A stretch of 64,000 bases of DNA from Acidobacteriota bacterium (GTDB lineage Bacteria > Acidobacteriota > Terriglobia > Terriglobales > Acidobacteriaceae), in NCBI GenBank assembly GCA_003225005.1, contig QIAN01000097.1, forward strand, positions 1 through 64,000. Direction: 5' to 3'. Below the pieces are notes generated by a model. That model made no database searches, was not told where the DNA came from, and saw only the letters and a program-made list of their open reading frames with translations. Positions within the stretch are counted from its first letter, which is position 1. Every line of letters starts with the position of its first letter. A program made the position numbers and the translations under genes. Below are positions 24,824-37,425 of the stretch, one piece after another.

Positions 24824-25279
24824 CTACCTGGTTAGATGCAAGCCAATGTCGACCCGCTCGTCATTCTCAACATGGACGGGAATCTCACGAACCAGATGCC
24901 AGGGCTTTCCGTCCGGAGATTTGAAGTCCTTAAGGTCGGCCCAGACCACATAATCCGCCTTGCCCGCGCGGACGCGCTGGGCGAACTCGCCGGTGTGATT
25001 GGAATAAAGCTCCCACTTCGGCCGTTTGTCCTGAGCGCGGCGAATCTTGACCTTGACGCCGTAAATGGGATGATCGTCAGGACCCCAGACGGTGCCAAAG
25101 ATGAGCGCGTACGGCTGGTCCGGCCTAAGTTGTGTGGGCGTCGCCGGGATGCCGATGGCAATCCGGGCATGGGTGAGCAATGCCGGAAAGAATAATACGA
25201 TCAGGAGGAAAAAGCAGAGAGAAGAGAACCGCAGGGGGGACTTAGGAATAGTCACCGTCTTCGCTTTCCTCTTCATCAT
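24824..25279 (-). CDS. Secreted carboxypeptidase-regulatory-like protein overlapping the LysW-like gene
   Basis: The gene is read from tandem ATGs at 25279/25276 with a GAGG site a few bases upstream. It has about 150 residues, a hydrophobic leader (SSLCFFLLIVLFFPALLTHA) and a beta-sandwich domain: YALIFGTVWGPDDHPIYGVK and WELYSNHTGEFAQRVRAG. Its start lies inside the end of the LysW-like gene in another frame (38-base overlap), implying translational coupling. Function is unknown. Confidence 0.65.
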   Translation of the reverse strand: MMKRKAKTVTIPKSPLRFSSLCFFLLIVLFFPALLTHARIAIGIPATPTQLRPDQPYALIFGTVWGPDDHPIYGVKVKIRRAQDKRPKWELYSNHTGEFAQRVRAGKADYVVWADLKDFKSPDGKPWHLVREIPVHVENDERVDIGLHLTR

Positions 25280-25442
25280 CGTCGTCTTCCTCGTAACCCT
25301 CACCCACAGTCTTGAGCTCCAAGGGATTGGTGGTCACGATTTCGAAATCAGTTCCGCATTCGGTACAAGATACGACCTCACCCTCGTCGACTTCTTCTTC
25401 ATCAATGTTGAGATTATTTTCACACTCTGGACAAAGGACCAT
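25242..25442 (-). CDS. LysW-like zinc-ribbon carrier protein homologue
   Basis: The start at 25442 has GGAGG six bases upstream. The 66-residue acidic protein begins MVLCPECENNLNIDEEEVDE and continues VVSCTECGTDFEIVTTNPLE: a four-cysteine zinc ribbon with the fold of LysW/ArgW, the amino-group carrier for lysine or arginine synthesis in Thermus and archaea. LysW needs a C-terminal glutamate in an EDWGE tail to be loaded. Here the tail is a run of acidic residues ending SEDGDYS, and none of the lysX/Z/Y/J/K genes is nearby. It is therefore LysW-like, with its carrier function doubtful. Confidence 0.7.
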   Translation of the reverse strand: MVLCPECENNLNIDEEEVDEGEVVSCTECGTDFEIVTTNPLELKTVGEGYEEDDDDEEESEDGDYS

Positions 25443-25594
25443 AATTGCCTCCACTCCTAATTAAGCCCCCTGATAATATTTAGATTCTCTCTCGCCGGAG
25501 GTCAAGCGCCGGGGGGCCGGATGCTCGATTCTTCCGCCAGTCCGGAATCGATGGTTCTCTTATTAGTCTCGCATACGAAACCGAGGTCAGCGTA

Positions 25595-26986
25595 ATGATT
25601 CATATGTTGAAGCGGGGGTTGCTTATTGCGCTCACAATCTGGGCCGCCGTCTCAGCGCAGGCACAGGGGAGCGCAAGCACCGGGAAACACGACGGTGCGC
25701 CGGCGGATGGGCGGATCGCGGCCGCCCTGGGGCAGGTTTCCGCCGAACGCATTCAGGCTGATATCGAAAAGTTGGTGAGTTTTCACACCAGAGTCACTCT
25801 GTCGGCCCAGGATCAGGCTTCGATTGCGATGGGGCGGGGGATCGGAGCGGCGCGGGAGTGGATCAAGTCCGAATTCGAGCGGTATTCGAGGGAGTGCGGC
25901 GGATGCCTGGAGGTTAGAGCCGATTCGTTCACCGAGGCGCCGGGAGAGCGCATCCCGAAGCCTACGGAGATCACGAACCTTTACGCCGTGCTGAAGGGAA
26001 CGGACCCGGAAAACGCGAAACGTATGGTGCTGGTCACAGGCCATTATGATTCGCGCAACAGCGACACTCTCGACATCGAGAAAGCTGCGCCCGGGGCCAA
26101 TGATGATGCCAGCGGGACTGCCGTGAGTCTGGAATGTGCGCGGGCGCTTAGCAAGCTGAAGTTTCCGGCGACCATCATCTTTCTAACGGTGGCGGGAGAA
26201 GAGCAAGGGCTGAACGGCAGCCATCACTTCGCGAAGTCAGCGAAGGATCAGGGTTGGAACGTCGAGGCGGTGTTGAACAACGACATTGTGGGCGGTGACA
26301 AGAGTGCAGAGCAGGACCGCACGGTGGTGCGCGTATTTTCCGAGGGCTTGCCGGCGGCGGCCTCCGAGCGGGATATTCGGCGCATCCGCGGACTGGGCGG
26401 AGAGAACGATTCGGCGTCGCGTCAACTGGCGCGATATGTCACGGAAGTGGGGCGCAGCTATGAAATCGGTGTGAAACCGGTGATGATATTTCGCCTGGAC
26501 CGTTATTTACGCGGTGGCGACCATTCTTCATTCAACCAACAGGGATTCGCGGCGGTACGCTTTACCGAGTGGCGCGAGGATTTCCACCATCAGCATCAGG
26601 ATGTGCGCACCGAGAATGGCGTTGAATATGGCGATCTGCCGAAGTTCGTCGATTTTGAATACGTAGGACGCGTAGCGCGACTGAATGCCGCGACACTGGC
26701 ATCGCTGGCTTCGGCGCCGGCGCCGCCCGCGAATGTGCGCTTGCAGACCAAAGACTTGGAGCATGATTCCTCGCTTACGTGGGAAGCCTCCCCGGGGGGC
26801 TTGGCGACGGAATACGAGGTCGTATGGCGGGCGACGACGAGCCCGGAATGGGAGCATGTCCAAAATGTTGGCCAGGCTGCGCGCGCAACCTTGAAGATCT
26901 CGAAGGATAATGTGATTTTCGCGGTCCGGACGATCGACAAAGACGGGCACCGCAGTTTGCCCGTGGCACCAGTGCCGGAACCTTAG
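25595..26986 (+). CDS. Secreted M28-family metallopeptidase
   Basis: The 463-residue protein has a signal peptide (GLLIALTIWAAVSAQA) and an M28 di-zinc aminopeptidase domain. The zinc ligand motifs are visible: VTGHYDSR, APGANDDASGTA, VAGEEQGLNGSHH, NNDIVG and GGDHSSFNQQG. The last about 90 residues form a fibronectin-type-III-like module (PPANVRLQTKDLEHDSSLTWE, YEVVWRAT), common in secreted peptidases for binding. It probably cleaves N-terminal residues from peptides in the periplasm or outside. It is transcribed alone. Confidence 0.85.
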   Translation: MIHMLKRGLLIALTIWAAVSAQAQGSASTGKHDGAPADGRIAAALGQVSAERIQADIEKLVSFHTRVTLSAQDQASIAMGRGIGAAREWIKSEFERYSRECGGCLEVRADSFTEAPGERIPKPTEITNLYAVLKGTDPENAKRMVLVTGHYDSRNSDTLDIEKAAPGANDDASGTAVSLECARALSKLKFPATIIFLTVAGEEQGLNGSHHFAKSAKDQGWNVEAVLNNDIVGGDKSAEQDRTVVRVFSEGLPAAASERDIRRIRGLGGENDSASRQLARYVTEVGRSYEIGVKPVMIFRLDRYLRGGDHSSFNQQGFAAVRFTEWREDFHHQHQDVRTENGVEYGDLPKFVDFEYVGRVARLNAATLASLASAPAPPANVRLQTKDLEHDSSLTWEASPGGLATEYEVVWRATTSPEWEHVQNVGQAARATLKISKDNVIFAVRTIDKDGHRSLPVAPVPEP

Positions 26987-27105
26987 GCCTGAGGATCCGC
27001 CGCCGCGAAGCTTGCGGAGCACAACCTGATAAGATAGACAGAGTCATCCTCGGCGGCTTTTGAGGTTATTCCCTGCTGGCAACTAACCCCGACAGTAGCA
27101 ACTGA

Positions 27106-27954
27106 ATGTATCGCGGACGCACAATGTCGTTGAGCTTTCCGCCGTTCACGCGGTGGGTCAAACGGCTGATCATCATTTGCGCTGCTGTCTATTTCCTCAA
27201 AGTCGTGTTTGAAAGAATAGCGCCTCAGATAGAAGGGGCGTTGGAACTCTATCTTGGTTTGGTTCCTGCGGCGGTCGTGCACTATGGATTCATTTGGCAG
27301 CTCGTCACCTATTCTTTCCTCCACGCCGGCTTGACCCACCTGTTACTCAATATGCTGACGCTCTGGATGTTCGGATCTCAGGAGGAACAGGACTGGGGTT
27401 CGCGCAAGTTTCTCGAGTTCTATTTTTTCTGCGTGATTGGAGCGGCGCTGGTAACCGTGGGCGTCTCCTACACGGGCCTGCCCGGCCTTTCGCCCTTGAG
27501 CCCTACCATTGGCGCTTCGGGCGGGATATACGGCCTGCTGATCGCGTTCGGAATGCTTTACGGTGACCGAGAAGTCCTTCTGTTTCCGTTTCCGTTCTCG
27601 ATCAAAGCGAAATACCTGGTGGGCATTATTATCTTTGTGGTCGTGGTCGCAACCTTCCAGCCGTCCCAGGGCGGAGTCGCCAACTTTGCTCATCTGGGCG
27701 GATTATTCTTCGGGTTCATTTACGTGAAATTCGTGCGGGGCCGCGGGCTCCTGTTCGGCCTTTCGGAACGCTACTTCAGCACGCGCAACCGGTACTACCG
27801 CTGGAAGCGCAAGCAAGCGGCGAAGAAGTTTGAGGTCTACATGCGCCAGCATGACCGCAAGGTTGAGTTCGATGAGCACGGCAACTACATCCCCCCGGAT
27901 GAGGCAGACTCGCACAAGACCAATGGCGGGTCGAAGTCGGGCTGGGTGAATTAG
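27106..27954 (+). CDS. Rhomboid-family intramembrane serine protease
   Basis: The 282-residue protein has six hydrophobic segments and the rhomboid motifs: HLLLNMLTLWMFG (the HxxxN oxyanion region), the catalytic serine in TIGASGGIYG, and the catalytic histidine in FAHLGGLFFGF. It would cleave membrane proteins within or near the bilayer. The C-terminal 80 residues are basic and cytoplasmic (RYYRWKRKQAAKKFEVYM, then NYIPPDEAD), as seen in many rhomboids of this group. A second start, at 27124 (MSLSF), is possible; neither has a strong ribosome-binding site. Confidence 0.85.
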   Translation: MYRGRTMSLSFPPFTRWVKRLIIICAAVYFLKVVFERIAPQIEGALELYLGLVPAAVVHYGFIWQLVTYSFLHAGLTHLLLNMLTLWMFGSQEEQDWGSRKFLEFYFFCVIGAALVTVGVSYTGLPGLSPLSPTIGASGGIYGLLIAFGMLYGDREVLLFPFPFSIKAKYLVGIIIFVVVVATFQPSQGGVANFAHLGGLFFGFIYVKFVRGRGLLFGLSERYFSTRNRYYRWKRKQAAKKFEVYMRQHDRKVEFDEHGNYIPPDEADSHKTNGGSKSGWVN

Positions 27955-28041
27955 AACTGACGGGGCGGAGGCCGCGAGATTCGTCGAGGCGCCGCGTGCT
28001 AGGTCGTGCCTATCCGCGGCCAGAGGTTCGAAGCAAGGTCT

Positions 28042-28713
28042 CTACGGCAGCAAGTTCTGAAATTCTTCCGAGACTGTTCGCGGCAGTTCCTCCCGCTTCG
28101 ACTTTCCTTTGAATCCTAAGTCGTGGCCTGTGCCTGCTACGGGTAACAACTTCGTTTTGGCGGGGATCAGCTTTAGCGCTTGCTCGATTTCTTGAAGCGA
28201 GCCGAAGGGATCGCGCGTGCCCTGCACGAAGAGCGCGGGCGTTTTCAAATTGAGGAAGTGTTGCGTGCGCCACCGTTCGGGTTTTCCCGGCGGGTGCAGC
28301 GGATAGGACAGCAGGAGGAGCCCTGCCGCGAGATCGGGTTCGTCCGCGCTGAGCATGCTGGCCTGGCGTCCTCCGTAGGAATGGCCCCCGACGAACAGAC
28401 GACCTGGCACTATTGTTTTCAGCGCGGCGACGGCATTTTTCAGGCCTGCGCGATCACGCTTGGCGTCGCCCGGACCGGGTGGTCCGAAGGACCTGGCCTG
28501 GCGGTACGGCAAGTCGTAGCGCAGTACTGTGAAGCCCGCATCCGCAAAGACCCCGGACAACGCGGTCAGCAGCGGGGATTGGCAGTTCGATCCGGCGCCG
28601 TGCGTGAGGACGAGACCATCGCCCGAGGGTTTCCCAGGACGGTGGAGAAATCCACGAACGGGTGGATCGGCGGTGAGATCGGTGAATGTTTCCGGATTGG
28701 AGATGGTGGACAT
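28042..28713 (-). CDS. Alpha/beta hydrolase (KANL3/TEX30-like)
   Basis: The 223-residue protein is an alpha/beta hydrolase: GLVLTHGAGSNCQSPLL with the oxyanion loop, the nucleophile elbow GGHSYGGRQ, the acid region PALFVQGTRDPFGS and the histidine in VAGTGHDLGF. The order and the HGAGSN motif are those of the KANL3/TEX30-type dienelactone-hydrolase-like family; the substrate is unknown. It starts 12 bases after the stop of the CPBP protease gene, so the two are probably one operon. Confidence 0.8.
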   Translation of the reverse strand: MSTISNPETFTDLTADPPVRGFLHRPGKPSGDGLVLTHGAGSNCQSPLLTALSGVFADAGFTVLRYDLPYRQARSFGPPGPGDAKRDRAGLKNAVAALKTIVPGRLFVGGHSYGGRQASMLSADEPDLAAGLLLLSYPLHPPGKPERWRTQHFLNLKTPALFVQGTRDPFGSLQEIEQALKLIPAKTKLLPVAGTGHDLGFKGKSKREELPRTVSEEFQNLLP

Positions 28714-28725
28714 CTCGGAGAAGGT

Positions 28726-29595
28726 TCAGCCCTCCGCCGGGAGAACGCCATTGCTGGCCAGAGCAGCAGTTGCGTCCCGAGCAGTCTTCGCCAGACGAAC
28801 ATAGGCCAGGATTGCCAGCACGGTAAAGACAGCCGCCTGCGCGAGATGGATCCAGAACCAGACATCCGCGCCATTTTCCGCGAGCAGCCCGCGGGTCGCG
28901 TCACGCGGCCAGATCAAGGTGAAGAAGATCAGCAGGCCGAAGAAATGCACCGGGATATTCGGCACAATCGAATTGGCCAGGTGAGCCGTCGTGCCGAACA
29001 TTACTCCTACGAAAAAATACACGAGAAGCTTCGGCCACAGGAATCCTTGCGTTGGGCCATGAACCAGCGAAAACAAAATCGAAGAGATGATGACGGCGGT
29101 GGGAGCGCGAAACTGCCTTTCGAGAATTACCTGGCAGTAGCCGCGGAACGCGGGTTCTTCCGTCAACGGGGCGGCCAGGGACGCCATCCCGATCGTTAGC
29201 ACCACGGTTCGCAACGGATCGTTGGAGAAGTCCGGGACCGCATTTCCCGGCATTTTCACGAGTTGGGACAAAACGATCCAGTACCCAGCCAGGGCGACCA
29301 GGGAGAGACCCCCCGCGACTTGCGCCCAAGCAAATACCGAGCCCGGCACCGGGTTGGCCCGCAAACACAAGCGCCGCGCCGCGGATGTACTGCGCGGCCA
29401 CCACCTGCCGCCGAGATACTGCCACATCAGCCACAACAGAACCGCCATCACCGGGACCGACCACGGGATCCCCGGGGTGCTTGCGAGGTTAACGGTGGCC
29501 AGCGTCGCCCAGACGCCGGCGCCGAAAACGGTAATTCCGAAGCCCAAGAGAGCGGACGAAGCCAGCGCGCGCATTTGACTTGAGACGTGCTCCAT
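28726..29595 (-). CDS. CPBP-family intramembrane metalloprotease
   Basis: The 289-residue protein has about eight membrane helices and the CPBP (Abi/Rce1-type) motifs: LTEEPAFRGYCQVIL (EExxxR), FSLVHGP (second motif, with His) and VPNIPVHFFG (third motif). Members are glutamic-type CAAX-prenyl-protease-like enzymes, and some confer bacteriocin self-immunity. It precedes the hydrolase gene closely on the same strand. The specific substrate is unknown. Confidence 0.85.
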   Translation of the reverse strand: MEHVSSQMRALASSALLGFGITVFGAGVWATLATVNLASTPGIPWSVPVMAVLLWLMWQYLGGRWWPRSTSAARRLCLRANPVPGSVFAWAQVAGGLSLVALAGYWIVLSQLVKMPGNAVPDFSNDPLRTVVLTIGMASLAAPLTEEPAFRGYCQVILERQFRAPTAVIISSILFSLVHGPTQGFLWPKLLVYFFVGVMFGTTAHLANSIVPNIPVHFFGLLIFFTLIWPRDATRGLLAENGADVWFWIHLAQAAVFTVLAILAYVRLAKTARDATAALASNGVLPAEG

Positions 29596-29672
29596 ATGGT
29601 TTGCCTCACGATCTCACCTGATGCTCCAAAACCCCGCTGACTCAGGTTCTCGGTCGAGCACGTGCTCCGATG

Positions 29673-29966
29673 CTAAAGCCCTGCTTCCTCCAACCTTTCG
29701 TGCACTTTCAGAACTTGGATTTCATGGCCCAGTTTGGCCCATCAGCGATGCACTTTGGGATCTTCATGAGCGTTGCGCAGGTCTTCCTCAGACTTCCAAT
29801 AGCGCAGCAGCACGTATTGCTGATTGAGTGAGTCGCGGAAAAGGAAATCGCGACTGTATCCGGAGGTTTCGAGAACAGACTTGGGTTCGCGCAGCGTGGC
29901 GAGAGCTTCCTGCTCTTCGCCAGGCAAGAGCTCGAAGATGGCGAGGGAGAGAATTTCCTGAGACAT
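29673..29966 (-). pseudogene. Antibiotic-biosynthesis-monooxygenase-like (ABM) protein with an in-frame TGA
   Basis: The frame starts MSQEILSLAIFELLPGEEQE and gives an ABM/EthD-like ferredoxin fold (YVLLRYWKSEEDLRNAHEDP, KVHR). A TGA at 29742-29744 interrupts it after 74 residues. The same frame continues WAKLGHEIQVLKVHERLEEA to a TAG at 29673-29675, giving 97 residues, the normal family length. The conserved continuation shows the TGA is inside the gene. A TGG-to-TGA or similar point change is the simplest reading. No well-placed stem-loop like the one at 13768 follows, so I do not call selenocysteine. The 74-residue truncated protein might still be made. Confidence 0.55.
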
Positions 29967-30032
29967 TTGTAAAGCCGAATCTTGCGCATCCCGCCATTGA
30001 ACGGGCTGCGCCGCACCCCCCCTTGAATCATG

Positions 30033-30098
30033 AACGCGGCGGCCCTAAAGCCCGCGTAATTCTATACTTTACGCGGCGCTGAAACCCCGTTCTTCCAC
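30033..30098. repeat. Dispersed palindrome pair, copy 2
   Basis: GGCCCTAAAGCCC-type and ACGCGGCGCTGAAACCCC-type half-palindromes flank an AT-rich spacer (taattctatacttta) in the gap downstream of pyruvate kinase. The layout matches 31877-31937 upstream of the same gene, so pyk is bracketed by two copies. Confidence 0.55.
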
Positions 30099-30170
30099 GG
30101 CACGGGAGTCTTCCGCAGGCTGCAAAGTCGCTCTCCCCAGGACTGAAGAGGGTTCGCAAGCCACGCCAGT

Positions 30171-31748
30171 TTAACGTTTTCGTGAAGGCGTGTGCAAAGA
30201 TTTCTTGCGGCTTGCGGAAGTAACTGGTGGGAGTGCGGCCGGAGTAGCGGAAGCTTCCTCGGCGGTGACTGTGTGCAAGCGAAGGAAGTTCGTGGATCCC
30301 GAAGCCTGGCGAGTGCCAGCGACAACTCCCAACACGTCGCCGGACTTCAGCAGGCCGTGGCGCAGAAGGTCGCGTTCTGCCGTGTTGACCATCTGCTCGG
30401 CAGACAGCGCCTGGCGGCAGCGCATGGGCTGGACTCCCCAGAAAAGGTGGGTGCGGCGGGCCACGGACTCAACATGGGTAAACGCGTAAATGACCGCTGG
30501 AGGACGGTATTTGGAAATCATGCGGGCGGTGTTGCCGCTTTCGGTAAAGACGGCGATGGCGCCCATGGGAAGGTCTTCGGCCGCGTGGGCAATGGATTCG
30601 CAGATGGTTTCGGCGATGGAAAGACCGCGACGGTCGCGGCGTCGGGGCTGCGTGAACTCGGCCATGTTGCTCTCCGCTTCGATGATAATGCGTGACATGA
30701 TGGCCACCGCCTCCCGCGGATACCGTCCGCTGGCGGTTTCGGCGGATAACATCACGGCGTCAGTTCCGTCGAAGACGGCGTTAGCTACGTCGCTGGCTTC
30801 GGCGCGCGTGGGGCGTGGGTTCTCAATCATCGACTCGAGCATTTGCGTGGCCGTGATCACCGGCTTGCGCCAGGCGGCGGCACGGCGGATGACATGCTTC
30901 TGAATCACCGGAACTTTTTCCGGCGGAACTTCTACGCCCAGATCACCGCGCGCCACCATGACGCCGTCCGCGACTTCAAGGATTTCCTCGAGATGGTCAA
31001 TGGCCTGCGGTTTTTCAAGCTTTGCGATCACAGGGACGTCGCTGGCGTGGCGCGTGATGATTCGTTTTCCCATTCGCACGTCGGACGCGGACCGCACGAA
31101 CGAAAGCGCCACCATGTCTACTCCGTGTTTCAGCCCGAACTCGAGATCTTTGCCGTCTTTTTCGGTCAGCGCCGGGATAGAGAGTGCGGCACCGGGCAGG
31201 TTGATGCCCTGCTGTTCAGCCAGAAGTCCGCCGTTTACAACGTCGCAAACTACCTCTTTGCCGCGAACGGTGCGGACGCGCAGCTCTATCAGTCCGTCGG
31301 AAAGCAAGATTCGATCGCCGGGTTTAACTTCGTCCGCCAGACCGATGAAGGTGGTGGAAATGCGGGTCGCAGTGCCGGCGATGTCGCGCGGCGTGATCAT
31401 CACGACCGACCCGGTGTCAATTAACACAGGCTCGTGACGCCCCAGGCGGCCGGTGCGGATCTTGGGGCCTTGCAGGTCCTGAAGTATGCAGATCGTGCGA
31501 CTTTCTTTTGCTGCAGCGCGGCGTAGACGCTCGATATTGCGGGCATGCTCTTCGTGAGATCCGTGGGAAAAATTCAGGCGGGCGACGTCCATGCCGAGGC
31601 GCAGCAGGTCGCGTATGGCGGCCTCAGAGTGACAGGCTGGGCCGATCGTGCAGATGATTTTGGCGCGGCGTCCCACGGAAGCGGGGTTGCGTGATGCGGT
31701 ATCGGATGGCAACTGTGGCTCTGATTTGTTCAATAGCTTCCCAATCAA
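30171..31748 (-). CDS. pyk: Pyruvate kinase
   Basis: The enzyme converts phosphoenolpyruvate and ADP to pyruvate and ATP at the end of glycolysis. The 525-residue protein shows KIICTIGPACHS, RLNFSHGSHEEH, LQDLQGPKIRTG, the metal and substrate motif VARGDLGVEVPPEKV, the activation loop TATQMLESMIENPRPTRAE and DGTDAVMLSAETASGRYP. The C-terminal regulatory domain follows (about 375-490), with an extra basic tail of about 25 residues (TSASRKKSLHTPSRKR) beyond the usual end. It appears monocistronic, with dispersed palindromes on both sides. Confidence 0.95.
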   Translation of the reverse strand: MIGKLLNKSEPQLPSDTASRNPASVGRRAKIICTIGPACHSEAAIRDLLRLGMDVARLNFSHGSHEEHARNIERLRRAAAKESRTICILQDLQGPKIRTGRLGRHEPVLIDTGSVVMITPRDIAGTATRISTTFIGLADEVKPGDRILLSDGLIELRVRTVRGKEVVCDVVNGGLLAEQQGINLPGAALSIPALTEKDGKDLEFGLKHGVDMVALSFVRSASDVRMGKRIITRHASDVPVIAKLEKPQAIDHLEEILEVADGVMVARGDLGVEVPPEKVPVIQKHVIRRAAAWRKPVITATQMLESMIENPRPTRAEASDVANAVFDGTDAVMLSAETASGRYPREAVAIMSRIIIEAESNMAEFTQPRRRDRRGLSIAETICESIAHAAEDLPMGAIAVFTESGNTARMISKYRPPAVIYAFTHVESVARRTHLFWGVQPMRCRQALSAEQMVNTAERDLLRHGLLKSGDVLGVVAGTRQASGSTNFLRLHTVTAEEASATPAALPPVTSASRKKSLHTPSRKR

Positions 31749-31876
31749 AGCTTGGATTTTGAGATTGACAGGACCGATTCAAACAACTTCGCGACCGGGA
31801 CGGATTACTATGCAGATCCAAATATCGGCAACTTCCGCCCAATCTTGAACAGAATTATGGATAACTAAAGACGCCC

Positions 31877-31937
31877 ACCAGGGCTAAAGCCCGCATTTTA
31901 ACCGGCATCTTACGCGGAGCTGAAGCGCCGCTTTTCC
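31877..31937. repeat. Dispersed palindrome pair, copy 3
   Basis: GGGCTAAAGCCC at about 31880-31891, an AT-rich spacer, and GCGGAGCTGAAGCGCCGC at about 31914-31931. This is the same two-part design as copy 2, on the other side of pyk. Confidence 0.65.
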
Positions 31938-31980
31938 CCGGTATTGCCTGTTCCCGCCGCATTGTGGCCCCGGCAAGTGG

Positions 31981-32943
31981 TTAAGGCGCCCCATCCTTCT
32001 GCGAGGACATTTGCAGCTCTTTCCCCAGCATGGCGCGAGGGAACAGCATGGCGTTGAATTCCGCGCCCACGAGCACGACCAGAGAGATCATGTACATCCA
32101 GACGAGCAGAGCGATGGCCACTCCTAGCGAGCCGTAGATGACACTGTAATCGGCGTAGTGTTGGAGGTACCAGCCGAAGAGGGCGGTTGACGTGAACCAC
32201 AAAGCGGTGGCCAGTGTGGCGCCGGGAATTACGCTGTGCCAAGGTTGAGTGCGCGGGACCGCGTTGTGATAGATGAGCGCAATCACCGCAATGCTGGTGA
32301 GCGTTGCGATCACCCACCGGGTGGCCGTCCAGAGAACCAGAATGTAAGCGCTGAACTCGTGCCCGATGTAGAACAGGATGCGGGTCTCGATACGGCTGCC
32401 AAAGGCCACGAGCAGGGTAGCGAACGTCATGGGAAGGCCGGCGAGAATGACCAGCTCGAATGCGATCAGCCGCTCCTTCACCAATCCCCAAGTTTTGGGA
32501 AGTTCGTAACAGCGGCGGAAGCCTTCCATCCAGGAGATCATTACGCCAGAAGCGGTCCAGAGGGTAAGCAGTGAGGTGAAGAAGAGCAAACCAACGGAAC
32601 GCTGAGTGGCGCCTCTGAGATAGATCATGGCGGTGTTGCTGCCCGCAGGCAGAATCCGCGACAGGGCGTAGGAAATTTCCCGCACATACGGTTGGCCCTT
32701 GCTCGACGTGGCCAGGACCGAACCCAGAACCAGTAAGGTGGGAAAAAACGTAAGAATGGAAGAATATGCGGAAGCTTTTGCAATAGCGAACGCGTCATGC
32801 TGAAAGGCACGCCAGAAGGCCAGCCGCAGAAGGCGCAGAAAACGCATCATCGCTGACCCTAGAGTATGGCGGGGGGCCTCCGCCCGCAAAGAAGGAAGAG
32901 CACCGGGTTCCTCAATGTGCAATCGCTTAGGGTTAGCGTGCAT
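31981..32943 (-). CDS. YihY/BrkB-family inner-membrane protein
   Basis: The 320-residue protein has six hydrophobic segments and the family motifs: FAIAKASAYSSILTFFPTLL, RGATQRSVGLLFFTSLLTLW, SWMEGFRRCYELPKTWGLVK, and the C-terminal YGSLGVAIALLVWMYMISLVVLVGAEFNAM. YihY/BrkB proteins are widespread integral membrane proteins once misnamed ribonuclease BN; their function is unsettled. The first 30 residues are poorly supported and MMRFLRLL (about 32852) may be the true start. It lies just beyond the rpoC terminator. Confidence 0.85.
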   Translation of the reverse strand: MHANPKRLHIEEPGALPSLRAEAPRHTLGSAMMRFLRLLRLAFWRAFQHDAFAIAKASAYSSILTFFPTLLVLGSVLATSSKGQPYVREISYALSRILPAGSNTAMIYLRGATQRSVGLLFFTSLLTLWTASGVMISWMEGFRRCYELPKTWGLVKERLIAFELVILAGLPMTFATLLVAFGSRIETRILFYIGHEFSAYILVLWTATRWVIATLTSIAVIALIYHNAVPRTQPWHSVIPGATLATALWFTSTALFGWYLQHYADYSVIYGSLGVAIALLVWMYMISLVVLVGAEFNAMLFPRAMLGKELQMSSQKDGAP

Positions 32944-32956
32944 CGGCTATTGGATG

Positions 32957-32994
32957 GCAAAAAAGGTTTCGGGGGCGATACGGTCCGCCCCCGA
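32957..32994 (-). terminator. Intrinsic terminator of the rpoB-rpoC operon
   Basis: Reading the minus strand, a perfect 9-bp stem (TCGGGGGCG with CGCCCCCGA, 32969-32977 and 32986-32994) and 8-nt loop are followed after four bases by a run of six T residues. It sits 17 bases after the rpoC stop and is a textbook Rho-independent terminator. Confidence 0.92.
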
Positions 32995-33010
32995 TTCGCG
33001 CTTTTCCGGC

Positions 33011-37198
<4,188 letters not shown>

Positions 37199-37425
37199 GG
37201 TGTTCCTCCGCTTCCTGCGGTCGTGCGCCACCGCGAGCGGCTCTCAAAATCAGTTCCTGGTTCCGATTCTCAGCGCTCAGTAGAACCGGTTCAACTCTTG
37301 CCTTTCATGCGGCATCGAGAGCTCATGCCGCAGTGGCGGATGTTTCAAAAATCCATCAGTAGTCTTCAGCAGCTGCATCGCCGTATCCGACGTAGCCAGC
37401 TAGTCTCTCCAACCACGTGGCTCGA

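Noticed and set aside
29742-29744. Selenocysteine in the ABM-like gene
   Set aside because: The only nearby stem is weak and its loop is 6-7 nt from the TGA, too close. TGG-to-TGA mutation or error is simpler.
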